Shown in pieces: positions 1 through 9,043 of a DNA stretch of 64,000 nucleotides. Under the pieces are notes generated by a model. That model had not been told where the DNA came from and did no database searches. It saw only the letters and a list, made by a program, of their open reading frames with translations. This DNA comes from Streptomyces althioticus (GTDB taxonomy: Bacteria; Actinomycetota; Actinomycetes; Streptomycetales; Streptomycetaceae). How positions within the stretch are numbered: the first letter of the stretch is position 1; every line of letters begins with the position of its first letter. A program made the position numbers and the translations under genes. Location: the NCBI GenBank assembly GCA_014649355.1, contig BMSW01000006.1, forward strand, positions 124,001-188,000. The letters run 5' to 3'.

Positions 1-1125
1 GGGGCCTCCGCCGTCCGTCCCGGGCGCCACGATCAGTTTCAGGTCCAGGTCCGCCAGTGCCTTCGTCAACGGCTGGAAGTACGTGACGCCGCCCGAGCGG
101 CAGTCGCCGCTGCCGCCGGACGTCACACCGAGCGCGATGCCCTCGGAGAACATCGGCCCGCCGCTGTCCCCCGGCTCCGCGCACACGTCCGACTCGATCA
201 GCCCGCCGACCGTCCCCTCCGGGTAGTTGACCGTCACGTCGAGCGCGGTCACCTCCCCGTCGCGCAGCCCGCTGGTGCTGCCGCTGCGGAAGATTCGCTG
301 CCCCACCGTCGGATCGGCCACCCCGGTGATCCGCACCCCCTTGCCGCCGCCCACCGCGACCACCCCGGCGTTCTCACCCGCCTTGCCGCCCTCGTACGCG
401 ATCAGCGAGTAGTCGTCACCGGGGAAGCTGCCGCCGACGGTGGTGCCGACCTTCTTCCGGCCCCCGTCGTCGGAGAACCACACCGATCCCTGCGGCCCGC
501 AGTGCCCGGCGGTGAGGATGAACTCCCGCCGTCCGTCGGTGACGTTGAAGCCGGCCGAGCAGCGGCCCGCCGTCGACAGCACGGGCAGCCCGCCGGCCAG
601 ACGGGTGGTGAAGGTGCCCCCGATCCGCTCCATGCGGACGAAGTCACCGATGCCGTCGGCCACTTCGGTGAGCGACGACCAGTCGTCCTCGGACACCGTG
701 CTGTCGCCGCGCACCACCACCTGGTTCGACCGGTAGTCCTTCATCCAGGCCGTGCCCGGCACCCGCGGCGCCGAACTCAGCGTCTTCGTCGCGGAGTCGA
801 AGTCGTCCATGCTGTGCCGCACCATCCGCGGCTCGGCGCCCGCCGCCCGCACCACGGCCGCCGCCTCCTCGTCGGTGACCGCGACGACGGTCCTGCCGTC
901 CTCGCCGACCCAGCTGCCCGCCGTACGGGACGTGCCGAGCCGCTGCACCAGGCCGGCGCCCGGACCGGACGCGTCCGCGGGGGAGGCGGTGGAGAACGGG
1001 ACGGCGTCGGGCGTGCCGGGCTCACTCGCCACGGCGTGCGTGACCATCGTGCCGCCCAGCAGGAGTCCGCCGACAGCCGCCAGCCGTGTCACTCGCCGGA
1101 CCACCCGTCGTCGTGCGTGCCTCAT
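1..1125 (-). CDS. Secreted streptogrisin/alpha-lytic-type serine protease (S1), 3' end cut
   Basis: A secreted serine endopeptidase made as a pre-pro-enzyme; 375 codons are present and the C-terminus lies beyond the left edge. The start is ATG 1125, followed by an Arg-rich n-region and a hydrophobic signal core, then a prodomain of about 150 residues of the alpha-lytic protease type. The catalytic domain shows the full triad: His208 in TAGHC, Asp238 in DDYSL and Ser321 in GDSGGP. Cys residues flank the His loop as in streptogrisins. The next gene on the same strand ends at 1249, so it may be a single transcription unit. Substrate specificity cannot be read from the fragment. Confidence 0.9.
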   Translation of the reverse strand, partial: MRHARRRVVRRVTRLAAVGGLLLGGTMVTHAVASEPGTPDAVPFSTASPADASGPGAGLVQRLGTSRTAGSWVGEDGRTVVAVTDEEAAAVVRAAGAEPRMVRHSMDDFDSATKTLSSAPRVPGTAWMKDYRSNQVVVRGDSTVSEDDWSSLTEVADGIGDFVRMERIGGTFTTRLAGGLPVLSTAGRCSAGFNVTDGRREFILTAGHCGPQGSVWFSDDGGRKKVGTTVGGSFPGDDYSLIAYEGGKAGENAGVVAVGGGKGVRITGVADPTVGQRIFRSGSTSGLRDGEVTALDVTVNYPEGTVGGLIESDVCAEPGDSGGPMFSEGIALGVTSGGSGDCRSGGVTYFQPLTKALADLDLKLIVAPGTDGGGP

Positions 1126-1248
1126 GCATGGCTCCAGAACCTCGACAGCGCGGTGCGCGCACCGCGGGGGCCTCCCTCGAGCAGAGCGCCCCTCGTCCAT
1201 ACGGCTCAGGAGCCCGTCGTGTTCAGTGGAGGCGAGGCGATGTCCGCC

Positions 1249-2277
1249 TCAGTTCCGCGCGCGCACCGAGGAGTCGGGCACGGACAGGCCGAGCTCCGCC
1301 GCCGTGCCGCCGTCACCCCACACGGACGCCGGGTCGACGTAGGGACGCAGCAGCGCCACGAGCCCCGGATCGCCGTTCCCGCGCAGGGCGTCGCCGGCCG
1401 CCTTGCGGGCGATCCCGGCGAGGAAGTCCGCCAGCTGCACCCGCGGGTCGTCGCGCGCGACCACCAGCCGCAGCTCCGTCAGGGCGACGCCGGACCGCCG
1501 GGCGGTCTCCTCGATCCACGCGATGCGCTCCGGCGTCAGCAGGTTCTGCCGGTCGTGCACCAGCCGCACCGGCCGCCGTTCCGGCCCGCTCCAGTACGCG
1601 GCCGTGGCGACGATCGCCGGCAGCAGCGGGTTCAGGACCGGGATGCGCACCGCGGGGCCGTCCAGCAGCCCCGCCCGGTAGGCCTCGGCCCGCCCGCGCC
1701 CCGCCGCCGGCCGCTCCAGCACCGGAGCCGCGTCCGTACCCGCGTACGCCCGGCGCAGCTCGTCCAGGGTCTCGAAGAACAACGGCACCGAGGACCCCGG
1801 CTCCGCCCCGTTGCGGGTGCGCAGCAGCCGGTTCGCCACGGACAGGAACCGCTGCCCGTCCTCCGCGCCCAGCGACTCCCTGACCGTGCGGTACAGCTCC
1901 GCCGCCGCGCCCCGGTCGTCGAGCAGCACCCCGGCCAGCCGGTCCACCACGAAGAACGACTTCTCCGTGAGGTGCACCCGCGCCGCGCCGTGCAGCGGCC
2001 CGCCCGGCGCGAGGAACCACTCCAGCACCGCCCGGTGCTTCTCCCGCAGCAGATGGGTCGCCTTGTACTCGGTGGCCGGGGAGCGGATCCGGTCGCGGAT
2101 CTCCCGCAGGGCCCGGGCCGCGTCCGCGACGGGGACCCGGACACCGGCGTGCGCGAACACGTCGGTGTTCCCGCCGGTCAGGTTCTCGCCGTCCGACCCC
2201 GACTCGTCGCAGGCGATCTCCCGTACCGCCTCGTCGCCGTCGCCGGGCGGCGCCCCGAAATCCGGATGTGGGTCCAC
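1249..2277 (-). CDS. DUF3800 domain protein
   Basis: A 342-residue soluble protein of the DUF3800 family, which has an RNase H-like fold and carries an early acidic motif; biochemical function is unknown. The diagnostic N-terminal motif is visible as [14 protein letters not shown]. The open frame continues far upstream, antisense to the lyase gene at 2302. I place the start at GTG 2277, because this is the last in-frame start before the conserved motif and gives a normal N-terminus. It is divergent from the lyase with only 24 bp between start codons, so the promoters must overlap. DUF3800 genes are sometimes linked to mobile elements or defence, but nothing here supports that. Confidence 0.75.
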   Translation of the reverse strand: MDPHPDFGAPPGDGDEAVREIACDESGSDGENLTGGNTDVFAHAGVRVPVADAARALREIRDRIRSPATEYKATHLLREKHRAVLEWFLAPGGPLHGAARVHLTEKSFFVVDRLAGVLLDDRGAAAELYRTVRESLGAEDGQRFLSVANRLLRTRNGAEPGSSVPLFFETLDELRRAYAGTDAAPVLERPAAGRGRAEAYRAGLLDGPAVRIPVLNPLLPAIVATAAYWSGPERRPVRLVHDRQNLLTPERIAWIEETARRSGVALTELRLVVARDDPRVQLADFLAGIARKAAGDALRGNGDPGLVALLRPYVDPASVWGDGGTAAELGLSVPDSSVRARN

Positions 2278-2288
2278 ACCACGCCCCC

Positions 2289-2294
2289 TATCGT
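2289..2294 (+). promoter_or_regulatory. Leaderless-type -10 box
   Basis: TATCGT lies 7 nt before ATG 2302. This is the layout expected when transcription starts at the A of the start codon, and no ribosome binding site precedes the ATG. Leaderless mRNAs are common in Streptomyces; the assignment here is inference. Confidence 0.45.
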
Positions 2295-2301
2295 GTGCTC
2301 C

Positions 2302-3501
2302 ATGACCAGGATCCCGCACGATACGTCCGGTGAACCGAATCCCCTCAAGGCCTTTTCCCTGGATCAGCTGCGCCGCCGCACCAGCATGAAGTGGCGGACC
2401 TACCCCGAGGACGTCCTCCCGGTGTGGGTGGCCGAGATGGACGTGGTGCCGCCGGGACCGGTCGTGCGGGCGGTCACCGACGCGATGGAGTCCGGCGACA
2501 CCGGGTATCCCGCCGGGACCGCCTACGCCGAGGCGCTGGCCGCGTTCGCCGACAAGCGGTGGGACTGGCCCGGGCTCGCCGTGGAGCGCACCGCGCTCGT
2601 GCCGGACGTGATGCTGGGCGTGGTCGAGATGCTCCGGCTGGTCACCGGGCCGGGCGACCCGGTCGTGGTGAACCCGCCGGTCTACCCGCCGTTCTACGAC
2701 TTCGCGCGGCACGCGGACCGCCGGATCGTCGAGGCGCCGCTCGGCGACGACGGGCGCCTCGACCTGGACGTCCTGGAGCGCGCCTTCCGTGGGGCGACCG
2801 AGGGCGGCGGCCGGGCCGCGTACCTGCTGTGCAGCCCCCACAACCCCACCGGCACCGTGCACACCGCCGAGGAGCTGACCGCCGTGGCCGCGCTCGCGGA
2901 GCGCCACGGTGTCCGGGTCGTCGCCGACGAGATCCACGCGCCCCTGGTGCTCGGCGGCGCGCGCTTCGTGCCGTATCTGAGCGTGCCCGGCGGGGAGCGC
3001 GGTCTGTCGCTGATGTCGGCGTCCAAGGCGTGGAACCTGCCCGGGCTGAAGGCGGCCCTCGCGATCGCGGGGGCCGGCGCGGGCGACGACCTGGCCCGGA
3101 TGCCGGAGGTGGTGGGCCACGGGCCGAGCCACGTCGGCATCCTCGCCCACACCGCCGCCCTGCGGGACGGCACCGGCTGGCTGGACGCCCTGCTCGACGG
3201 CCTCGACGCCAACCGCCGGCTGCTCGTCGGCCTCCTCGCCGAGCACCTGCCGGCCGTCCGGTACCGCCCGGGCGACGCCACCTACCTCGCCTGGCTGGAC
3301 TGCCGGGACCTCGGCCTGGGCGACGACCCGGCCGCGGTGTTCCTCGAACACGGCCGGGTGGCGCTCACCGGCGGTCTGCCCTTCGGCGCGGGCGGCGCGG
3401 GCCACGCCCGGCTGAACCTCGCCACCTCGCCCGAGGTGCTCACGGAGGCGGTGCGGCGCATGGCGGCCGCCGTCCGCGCGACGGGCGGCGCCCGTGGCTG
3501 A
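2302..3501 (+). CDS. MalY/PatB-type PLP-dependent C-S lyase / aminotransferase
   Basis: A 399-residue fold-type I PLP enzyme resembling MalY/PatB cystathionine beta-lyases, which release pyruvate, ammonia and a thiol from cystathionine or cysteine conjugates. Evidence: the N-terminal motif SMKWRTYP and WVAEMDV, the SPHNPTG loop, ADEIHAP for the cofactor-ring Asp, and the Schiff-base lysine K242 in SASKAWN. Length is typical. The ATG at 2302 is preceded by a leaderless-type -10 box. The next gene, a methyltransferase, starts 8 bp inside this one, so the two are translationally coupled. An aminotransferase activity cannot be excluded. Confidence 0.87.
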   Translation: MTRIPHDTSGEPNPLKAFSLDQLRRRTSMKWRTYPEDVLPVWVAEMDVVPPGPVVRAVTDAMESGDTGYPAGTAYAEALAAFADKRWDWPGLAVERTALVPDVMLGVVEMLRLVTGPGDPVVVNPPVYPPFYDFARHADRRIVEAPLGDDGRLDLDVLERAFRGATEGGGRAAYLLCSPHNPTGTVHTAEELTAVAALAERHGVRVVADEIHAPLVLGGARFVPYLSVPGGERGLSLMSASKAWNLPGLKAALAIAGAGAGDDLARMPEVVGHGPSHVGILAHTAALRDGTGWLDALLDGLDANRRLLVGLLAEHLPAVRYRPGDATYLAWLDCRDLGLGDDPAAVFLEHGRVALTGGLPFGAGGAGHARLNLATSPEVLTEAVRRMAAAVRATGGARG

Positions 3502-4219
3502 CGCCGCCTTCGCCCACCCACGCCTCGCCGCCCTCTACGACCCGCTCGACCCCGACCGGAGCGATCTCGACGCCTATCTGCGCATGGCGCGGGAGTTCGG
3601 CGCCCGCCGGGTGCTGGACATCGGCTGCGGCACGGGCGTCTTCGCACTGATGCTCGCGGACGCGGGGATCGACGTCGTGGGGGTCGACCCGGCCGGAGCC
3701 TCCCTCGACGTGGCCCGCGCCAAGCCGGGCGCCGGGCGTGTCCGCTGGATCGAGGGCGACGCGACGGACCTGCCGCCGCTCACGGCCGACCTGGCCACCA
3801 TGACCGCGAACGTCGCCCAGGCGATCGCGGACCCCGGCGCCTGGCGCGCCACCCTGCGCGGCGCCCACGCGGCCCTGCGCCCCGGCGGCCGTTTGGTCTT
3901 CGAGACGCGCGACCCGGCTCGCCGCGCCTGGGAGTCCTGGACCCGTGAGCAGTCGTACGTCCGCGCCGACGTGCCCGGCGTCGGCGCGGTGGAGGGCTGG
4001 CACGAAGTGACCGCCGTGGACGGCCCGTTGGTTTCGTTCCGCACGACGTACGTGTTCGCGTCGGACGGGGAGGTGCTCACCTCGGACTCGACCCTGAGGT
4101 TCCGGGAGCGCGAGGAGGTCGTGACGGACCTCGCGGACCACGGCTACGCGCTGGAGGACGTACGGGACGCGCCCGACCGCCCCGGCCGGGAGTTCGTGTT
4201 CGTGGCCCGCCGCCTGTAG
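3494..4219 (+). CDS. Class I SAM-dependent methyltransferase
   Basis: A 241-residue small-molecule methyltransferase with the Rossmann motif [10 protein letters not shown] at residues 40-48, an acidic residue ending strand 2 (VVGVDPAG), and a motif around GDATDLPP. It starts with GTG 3494, overlapping the end of the lyase gene by 8 bp, so both probably act on one pathway. The substrate is unknown; the C-terminal half resembles small-molecule methyltransferases rather than RNA or DNA enzymes. Confidence 0.85.
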   Translation: MADAAFAHPRLAALYDPLDPDRSDLDAYLRMAREFGARRVLDIGCGTGVFALMLADAGIDVVGVDPAGASLDVARAKPGAGRVRWIEGDATDLPPLTADLATMTANVAQAIADPGAWRATLRGAHAALRPGGRLVFETRDPARRAWESWTREQSYVRADVPGVGAVEGWHEVTAVDGPLVSFRTTYVFASDGEVLTSDSTLRFREREEVVTDLADHGYALEDVRDAPDRPGREFVFVARRL

Positions 4220-4257
4220 GGCGCGGGCAACTCCCGGCGCCACCTGCCGAGTAGGCC

Positions 4258-4263
4258 TAGACT
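4258..4263 (+). promoter_or_regulatory. Leaderless-type -10 box
   Basis: TAGACT ends 6 nt before ATG 4270 and no purine-rich ribosome binding site is present, so the transcript of the PPOX gene is probably leaderless. Confidence 0.4.
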
Positions 4264-4269
4264 TGACGT

Positions 4270-4650
4270 ATGGACGACGCGTTGCGGGACCGGCTCGGGG
4301 CGGGGAAGTACCTGCTGCTCACCAGCTACCGGAAGAACGGCACGCCCGTCGCCACCCCGGTGTGGGTGGTGCGCGACGGCGACGCGCTCGGTGTGTGGAC
4401 CGCCGCCGACTCGTGGAAGGTCAAGCGGATCCGCGCCCGCGGGGACGTCCTCGTGGGACCCTGCGACATGCGCGGCAATCCGACCGGCGACCAGGTCCCG
4501 GCCACCGCGGAGATCTGCGACGCTGCCACGACCGCCCGCTACCGGCAGCTGATCGCCCGCAAGTACGGGCTGATGGGCCGTCTCACCCTGCTGGGCAGCC
4601 GCCTGCGCCGGGGCGTGGACGGCACGGTGGGTATCCGCGTCACGTCCTGA
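4270..4650 (+). CDS. PPOX-class F420-dependent oxidoreductase-like protein
   Basis: A 126-residue split beta-barrel protein of the pyridoxamine-phosphate-oxidase-like class; many actinobacterial members bind F420 or FMN. Characteristic pieces are the opening YLLLTSYRKNGTPVATPVWV, the WTAADSWKVKRIRA strand and the DVLVGPCDMRG turn. Size is normal. It is monocistronic, convergent with the zinc-ribbon gene. Which cofactor is used cannot be decided from sequence alone. Confidence 0.8.
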   Translation: MDDALRDRLGAGKYLLLTSYRKNGTPVATPVWVVRDGDALGVWTAADSWKVKRIRARGDVLVGPCDMRGNPTGDQVPATAEICDAATTARYRQLIARKYGLMGRLTLLGSRLRRGVDGTVGIRVTS

Positions 4651-4681
4651 ACCCGGCTGCTGACAAGGTGGGTTGCGGCTG

Positions 4682-5107
4682 TCAGGTCCAGGCCCGCAGC
4701 GGCTCGTCGACGAGCTGGAACACCGGCTCGCCGCGCACCGGGTCCTCGGCCGTCGACAGCCGCACCCGGTCGCCGCTGTGGATGCCGATCGGCGGACCCA
4801 TGACCCGGCCCCGCACCACGAACCCTTCGGCCATCTCTATCAGCGACACGTTGCGCGCTGCCGGGGTGTTGCGGTGCAGCACCGTCGAGTGGCGCACCGT
4901 GCCGACCCCCGCGCTGCGTTCCGTGCGCAGGTCGCTGCCCTGGCAGACCGGGCACAGCAGCCGGTGGTACATCGCCGTGCCGCACCAGGTGCAGCGCTGG
5001 AAGAGCATGGCGTCCTGGTCGGTGCCACGGCCTTCGTGGCCCTGTGGTTCGAGCAGGCGGGTGGAGCCGGCTGCCTGCTGAGCGACGCTCCCTGAGAAGT
5101 GGTACAC
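4682..5107 (-). CDS. Zinc-ribbon / OB-fold (DUF35-type) protein
   Basis: A small acyl-CoA-associated protein with a rubredoxin-like zinc ribbon (CTWC ... CPVC) followed by an OB fold (RGRVMGPPIG, SGDRVRLST). Such proteins usually partner a thiolase or an acyl-CoA hydratase, but no partner gene is nearby. I chose GTG 5107 because CAGGGAG lies 9 nt upstream, giving 141 residues. The shorter start ATG 5008 (108 residues) begins right at the zinc ribbon, matches the family length, and cannot be excluded. The double palindrome at 5206-5241 lies in its upstream region. Confidence 0.7.
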   Translation of the reverse strand: MYHFSGSVAQQAAGSTRLLEPQGHEGRGTDQDAMLFQRCTWCGTAMYHRLLCPVCQGSDLRTERSAGVGTVRHSTVLHRNTPAARNVSLIEMAEGFVVRGRVMGPPIGIHSGDRVRLSTAEDPVRGEPVFQLVDEPLRAWT

Positions 5108-5205
5108 GCTGGTCAACTCCCTGCACTCGGCCGGACTTCCGTGTGCCCGGTCGCCCGGGCACGCGCCTGCCCGGTGGCCGTGCCACCGCGCACGGCCACA
5201 GAGTA

Positions 5206-5220
5206 TGGCACTGAGTGCCA
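5206..5220. promoter_or_regulatory. Perfect palindrome, probable TetR-type operator 1
   Basis: TGGCACTGAGTGCCA is a perfect inverted repeat (7+1+7), about 100 bp upstream of the zinc-ribbon gene. A related copy lies 22 bp further on. Size and symmetry fit a TetR dimer site; the regulator is not in the window. Confidence 0.55.
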
Positions 5221-5227
5221 CGAGTAA

Positions 5228-5241
5228 AGGCACTCAGTACC
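5228..5241. promoter_or_regulatory. Imperfect copy of the palindrome, probable operator 2
   Basis: AGGCACTCAGTACC repeats the half-site GGCACT/AGTGCC with one change. Its centre is 22 bp, or two helical turns, from that of operator 1, so two dimers could bind on the same DNA face. Confidence 0.45.
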
Positions 5242-5358
5242 CTCTTCTGTGGAGCGCGGGCCGCTTCCGGGGCCCGCCGGGGCCTCTCCGGGAAGTGACG
5301 GGTCTGCGCGCGCGAAGGCCGGGCATACGGGCAACACCCCTACGGAAGGAGCTCGTTC

Positions 5359-5526
5359 ATGCTCGGCATAGTGGCGGCGGTGCTGTTCTTCATCGCCTTC
5401 CTGATCAACGCGGCGGACATCGCGACCAACGACGTGTTCTCCTCGGTGAACGTGATGCTGCTGGGGCTGACCGCCCTGGCCCTGCACGTCGCCGGCATCG
5501 GTGCGGGCCGGCCCGGCAGACGCTGA
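5359..5526 (+). CDS. 55-residue hydrophobic membrane peptide
   Basis: A short gene with a strong ribosome binding site (GGAAGGAG, 8 nt before ATG 5359). The product has two hydrophobic stretches, residues 2-18 and 30-47, separated by a short polar turn (NAADIATNDVFSS), and a basic C-terminus. It looks like a two-helix inner-membrane miniprotein. I do not recognise the family. It ends just before a strong terminator hairpin and lies divergent to the zinc-ribbon gene, so the palindromes at 5206-5241 might serve both. Confidence 0.7.
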   Translation: MLGIVAAVLFFIAFLINAADIATNDVFSSVNVMLLGLTALALHVAGIGAGRPGRR

Positions 5527-5538
5527 CCCGCCCCCGGC

Positions 5539-5572
5539 CGGGGCCCGGCGCACGCACGACCGCCGGGCCCCG
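5539..5572. terminator. Bidirectional hairpin terminator
   Basis: A perfect 12-bp stem (CGGGGCCCGGCG) with a 10-nt loop, between the convergent membrane-peptide gene and the PLD-like gene. Confidence 0.75.
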
Positions 5573-5577
5573 CTGCG

Positions 5578-6735
5578 TCAGTCGCAGGCGCGGGGGTTGG
5601 TCCACAGCTGACGGAACTGCTCGATGTACCGGTTGGTGACCCAGCCGTTGACGACGCGCAGCATCGCGTCGTTGGCGCGGGTCGCGGAGTTCTCCGTCAG
5701 GTTGTACGAGCCGACGAACACGGCCTTGCGCCACTGCCCGGCGTACTTCGCGTCGAGCACGATCACCTTGTTGTGGCTGTAGCCGTCACAGCGGACGCCG
5801 GACGAGGCGATGCCCTTCGCCAGCAGGGTGTCCCGCCCGGCGCCCTTCTGCACCACGACCTTCACGTCGCAGCCCAGCGACTCCAGGAGGTTCAACTGGG
5901 CGATCACACCGGACGAGTAGGAGCTGGAGTCGAGCAGGCTCGCCTCCACCCACACCCGGTCGTTGCCCTCCGCGCACTCGCTCACGTTCCCCAGGACGTC
6001 CGCGACCCGCGTGCTGTGCGGCTGCGGGAAGAAGTAGGCCTTCGACAGGTCGTTGCCTCCGTCGTGGGTACGCGAGGCGTCCGTGCCCCAGGTGACCCCG
6101 TCGTAGGTCCAGCTCTTGGCGTTCAGCCGCCGCCAGTAGTTGACGTACGCCGAGAACAGGGCGGCGTCGTCCCGTACGACGAGCATGTTCTGCGCGTGCC
6201 GGGCCTGCGTCGAGCCGATGTTGCTGGACGACTGCATCACCAGCTTGGTGTCGCCCTTTTTGATCAGGAAGAACTTGTTGTGCATCGCGCCCGACCCCGG
6301 GGTCGCGCAGGCGTCGGCGCAGTAGGTGATGCCGATGTCCGCCTTGGCCAGCTCCGTCTTCACCGCGGCGGCGGCGGTGCCGATCACCAGCCGGACGCTC
6401 ACCCCGCTGTCGGCGGCGTTCACCAGCGACGAGGCCAGAGCCAGGCCGCCTCCGTCCGCCTTCCAGTCGTACAGGGCGATCCGGATGTAGTTGCCCTCCT
6501 CCCCGGCCGCGGAGGCCCTCGCGGTCGCGTCGACCTTCCCCCTGATCCTGGAGACGAGGAGGGTGCTCTCCGTCTCCCCGTAGATGAAGCAGGTCTCGTA
6601 GTTCCCGTCCTCCTGACAGCCGGCCGTGGCGGCCGACGCGCTCGGCACGCACACGGCGGCGAGCAGCAGGGACAGGGTCAGCAGGAGGGCCGATCCGAGC
6701 GATCGCCCTTCACGCGTACGCCAGTTGGAGATCAT
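5578..6735 (-). CDS. Secreted phospholipase D-like protein
   Basis: A 385-residue exported protein with two PLD-like halves. The N-terminus has basic residues and a hydrophobic core ending in an Ala-rich cleavage region near residue 35. The second half has a complete HxKx4D motif (H321, K323, D328 in SHNKVIVLD) followed by GSYNLTENS. The first half has HNK at 152-154, but the residue at the expected Asp position is Lys159. ATG 6735 is preceded by a -10 box in leaderless spacing. It is probably a phosphodiesterase of the PLD superfamily acting outside the cell; substrate (lipid, DNA or other) is unknown. Confidence 0.82.
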   Translation of the reverse strand: MISNWRTREGRSLGSALLLTLSLLLAAVCVPSASAATAGCQEDGNYETCFIYGETESTLLVSRIRGKVDATARASAAGEEGNYIRIALYDWKADGGGLALASSLVNAADSGVSVRLVIGTAAAAVKTELAKADIGITYCADACATPGSGAMHNKFFLIKKGDTKLVMQSSSNIGSTQARHAQNMLVVRDDAALFSAYVNYWRRLNAKSWTYDGVTWGTDASRTHDGGNDLSKAYFFPQPHSTRVADVLGNVSECAEGNDRVWVEASLLDSSSYSSGVIAQLNLLESLGCDVKVVVQKGAGRDTLLAKGIASSGVRCDGYSHNKVIVLDAKYAGQWRKAVFVGSYNLTENSATRANDAMLRVVNGWVTNRYIEQFRQLWTNPRACD

Positions 6736-6742
6736 CCGGCTG

Positions 6743-6748
6743 ATGATA
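6743..6748 (-). promoter_or_regulatory. Leaderless-type -10 box
   Basis: On the minus strand TATCAT ends 7 nt before ATG 6735, with no ribosome binding site between, so the PLD-like mRNA is probably leaderless. Confidence 0.45.
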
Positions 6749-6961
6749 GAAGCGAACGGCGCTTCGTGGGGCGGCCCCGTCGGCCATCTCCGCCGACTGC
6801 GGCGATCACGTACCGGCGACCGCGCGACTGTGCATCGGCTGTGTATCCGCCCTGCATCACCGCAGGTCGGCAGGGCGGTGCGAGCCTCTCGTCCCGGGGG
6901 ACCACCCGCGCGGCGAGGCATGATGGAGAGCCTGCCCCGCCGCCTACCCGACCGGACGCAC

Positions 6962-7669
6962 ATGCCTGACACCTCCGCCGTCACCGTTCTGCTCGTCGAG
7001 GACGACGAGGTGATCCGCCGCTCCGTCGCCCTGGCCCTGGAACGCTACGGCTACCGGGTCACCACGGCCGCCGACGGGCTCGACGGGCTGGAGCGCTTCC
7101 GGGACGACCACCCCGACCTGCTGCTTCTCGACGTGATGCTGCCCGGCCTGGACGGCATCGGCCTGTGCCGGCGGATCCGGGAGACCAGCACCGCCCCCGT
7201 GCTGATGATGTCGGCCCGCGGCGACTCCCTCGACGTGGTCTCCGGCCTCGAGGCCGGCGCCGACGACTACGTCGTCAAACCGGTCGACACGGCCGTCCTC
7301 GTGGCGCGGATCCGCTCCCTGCTGCGCCGCGCCACCTTCGCCCCCGCGCAGCAGCGGGAGCAGGGCGCGCGGGCGGGGACGGCGGACCGGCTCGTCTTCG
7401 GCGACCTGGCCGTCGACCCGGCCGCACTGGAGGTGTACCGGGACGGCGAGGAGATCGCCCTCGCGCCGACCGAACTGCGGCTGCTCCTGGAGTTCGCCGC
7501 ACACCCCGGCATCGTGCTGGACCGCCAGACCCTGCTGCGCAACGTGTGGGACTACGGCTGGGACGGCGACTCCCGCGTGGTCGACCTGTGCGTACAGCGG
7601 CTGCGCAAGAAGATCGGCGCCGACCGTATCGAGACCGTCCGCGGTTTCGGCTACAAACTGCGCCGATGA
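6962..7669 (+). CDS. OmpR/PhoB-type response regulator
   Basis: A 235-residue two-component response regulator. The receiver domain (residues 8-120) has the acidic pair ED13-D14-D15, phospho-acceptor D57 in LLLLDVMLPG and K106 in VVKP. The C-terminal winged helix has the trans_reg_C features FGDLAVDP, ALAPTELRLL and RLRKKIG ... RGFGYKL. The stop overlaps the kinase start (ATGA at 7666), so the pair is coupled. An upstream in-frame ATG at 6920 exists, but the chosen start fits the receiver fold. It probably controls the envelope genes that follow. Confidence 0.93.
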   Translation: MPDTSAVTVLLVEDDEVIRRSVALALERYGYRVTTAADGLDGLERFRDDHPDLLLLDVMLPGLDGIGLCRRIRETSTAPVLMMSARGDSLDVVSGLEAGADDYVVKPVDTAVLVARIRSLLRRATFAPAQQREQGARAGTADRLVFGDLAVDPAALEVYRDGEEIALAPTELRLLLEFAAHPGIVLDRQTLLRNVWDYGWDGDSRVVDLCVQRLRKKIGADRIETVRGFGYKLRR

Positions 7670-8925
7670 CCCGGAGCACCGGCATGCCGATCCTCCGGGC
7701 GCTGCTCAACCTGCGTTCCCTCCACTGGAAGATCATTCTCCTGGTGTCCGCCGCCTGCGCCGCGATGGCCCTCACAGTGGGCGTCCTGGTGCACGGGTCG
7801 ACGCTGCGACGGTCGATGCACGAGGGCGCGGTCAGGGCCGTCGAGCAGCTCGACCGGGCGCAGCAGGACGCCCGCCGCACCGGCAGCCCCGCGCCCCTCG
7901 CGGACCCGGCCGAGCTCCCGGACGCCCTGCTGCGCCAGGTCGAACGGCACGGGCAGGGCACGTACTACGAGGACGGCCCGCCCGCCCCCGTCTTCTGGGC
8001 CGCCGAGCGGAAGGACGGGCAGCTCCTCGCGGTCCGCACCGACATGACGGCGGACCTGCTCACCCGGCAGGCCCTGGACCGGCACCTGTGGAAGTACTCC
8101 CTGGTCACCCTCGCCGTGGTGATCCCGGCGACGGCCCTCGCCACGGAGCTGCCCGCCCGCCGCCTTCGCCGGGTGGCCCGCACGGCGCGCCGTATCACCG
8201 CAGGCGATCTCGAGGCGCGCACCGGGATGGGCCGCCGTGGCGGCGACGAGATCACCGAGATCGCGGCGACCGTCGACGCGATGGCCGACAGCCTGCGCGA
8301 CCGGCTGGCCGGTGAACAGCGCTTCACGGCGGACGTCGCCCACGAACTGCGCACCCCGCTGATGGGCCTGGTCACCTCGGCGGGCCTGCTGCCCGAGAGC
8401 GAGGCGACCGACCTGGTCCGGGACCGGGTGCGGGTGCTGCGCGATCTCGTCGAGGACCTGCTGGAGATCTCCCGCCTCGACGCGGGCGCCGAGCGGGTCG
8501 AACCCCGGCGGGTGCCCCTGGCCGAGCTGGTCGAGGAGTCGGTGGCCCGCACCGGCCTCCCGGCCACCGTCACCGCGACCGGCGCCCCGGTGGCCGGGAC
8601 GGACCCGCGCCGGCTGGACCGCATCGTCACCAACCTGGTGGTCAACGCCCACCGGCACGGCGCGACGCCCGTGGAGGTCGGCGTGTCCGGCCTGACGATC
8701 ACGGTGCGCGACCACGGTCCCGGCTTCCCGCCGGACCTGCTGGCCCACGGCCCGCAGCGGTTCCGCACGGGCGCGGAGCAGCGGGGCCGGGGACACGGAC
8801 TGGGGCTGACGATCGCCCAGGGCCAGGCGAAGGTGATCGGCGCACGGCTCGTCTTCCGCAACCACCCGGACGACGGGGGAGCGGTGGCGGAGGTGCGGCT
8901 GCCTCCGGGAGGCGACGACCGCTGA
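7666..8925 (+). CDS. Sensor histidine kinase, partner of the 6962 regulator
   Basis: A 419-residue membrane kinase. A first membrane helix lies near residues 23-43, a short extracytoplasmic sensor of about 85 residues follows, and a second helix lies near 144-163. The HAMP linker comes next, then the HisKA domain with H226 in ADVAHELRTPL, N-box NLVVNAHRHGA, G1 DHGPGF and G2 GRGHGLGLTIA. All catalytic parts are present. The short sensor domain is typical of kinases that read envelope damage or membrane-bound ligands. It lies directly upstream of a carboxypeptidase and a VanJ-like phosphatase. Confidence 0.92.
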   Translation: MTRSTGMPILRALLNLRSLHWKIILLVSAACAAMALTVGVLVHGSTLRRSMHEGAVRAVEQLDRAQQDARRTGSPAPLADPAELPDALLRQVERHGQGTYYEDGPPAPVFWAAERKDGQLLAVRTDMTADLLTRQALDRHLWKYSLVTLAVVIPATALATELPARRLRRVARTARRITAGDLEARTGMGRRGGDEITEIAATVDAMADSLRDRLAGEQRFTADVAHELRTPLMGLVTSAGLLPESEATDLVRDRVRVLRDLVEDLLEISRLDAGAERVEPRRVPLAELVEESVARTGLPATVTATGAPVAGTDPRRLDRIVTNLVVNAHRHGATPVEVGVSGLTITVRDHGPGFPPDLLAHGPQRFRTGAEQRGRGHGLGLTIAQGQAKVIGARLVFRNHPDDGGAVAEVRLPPGGDDR

Positions 8926-8953
8926 GCGGGGCGCCCCGCGTGCACCGGGCCCG

Positions 8954-9043
8954 GTGAGCACCGTTCCCGTGCATCCGGGCCGTTGTGCACCACGCCCTGT
9001 GAGCACCGTTCCCGTGCACCCGGGCCGTTGTGCACCACGCCCT
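8954..9043 (+). repeat. Two tandem 45-bp repeats rich in GTGCAC
   Basis: Units 8954-8998 and 8999-9043 differ at one base. Inside and around them short modules recur: gtgagcaccg, cgtgcaycc, gggccgttgtgcac, cacgccct; partial copies lie at 8940 and 9044. GTGCAC or GTGCAT occurs about every 15-30 bp. The array sits in the 253-bp gap between the kinase and the carboxypeptidase, 135 bp or more before the latter. It could be a multisite binding region or a slipped-strand expansion. Confidence 0.7.

Noticed and set aside
502..2301. Long open plus-strand frame upstream of the MalY-type lyase
   Set aside because: It is the high-GC antisense shadow of the protease and DUF3800 genes; residues are Arg/Pro/Gly/His-rich with no domain signal. 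The lyase starts at 2302.
3494..4219. Methyltransferases (3494 and 54506) as a third graspetide gene
   Set aside because: Both are far from the precursor and belong to other families (small-molecule type and DUF574).
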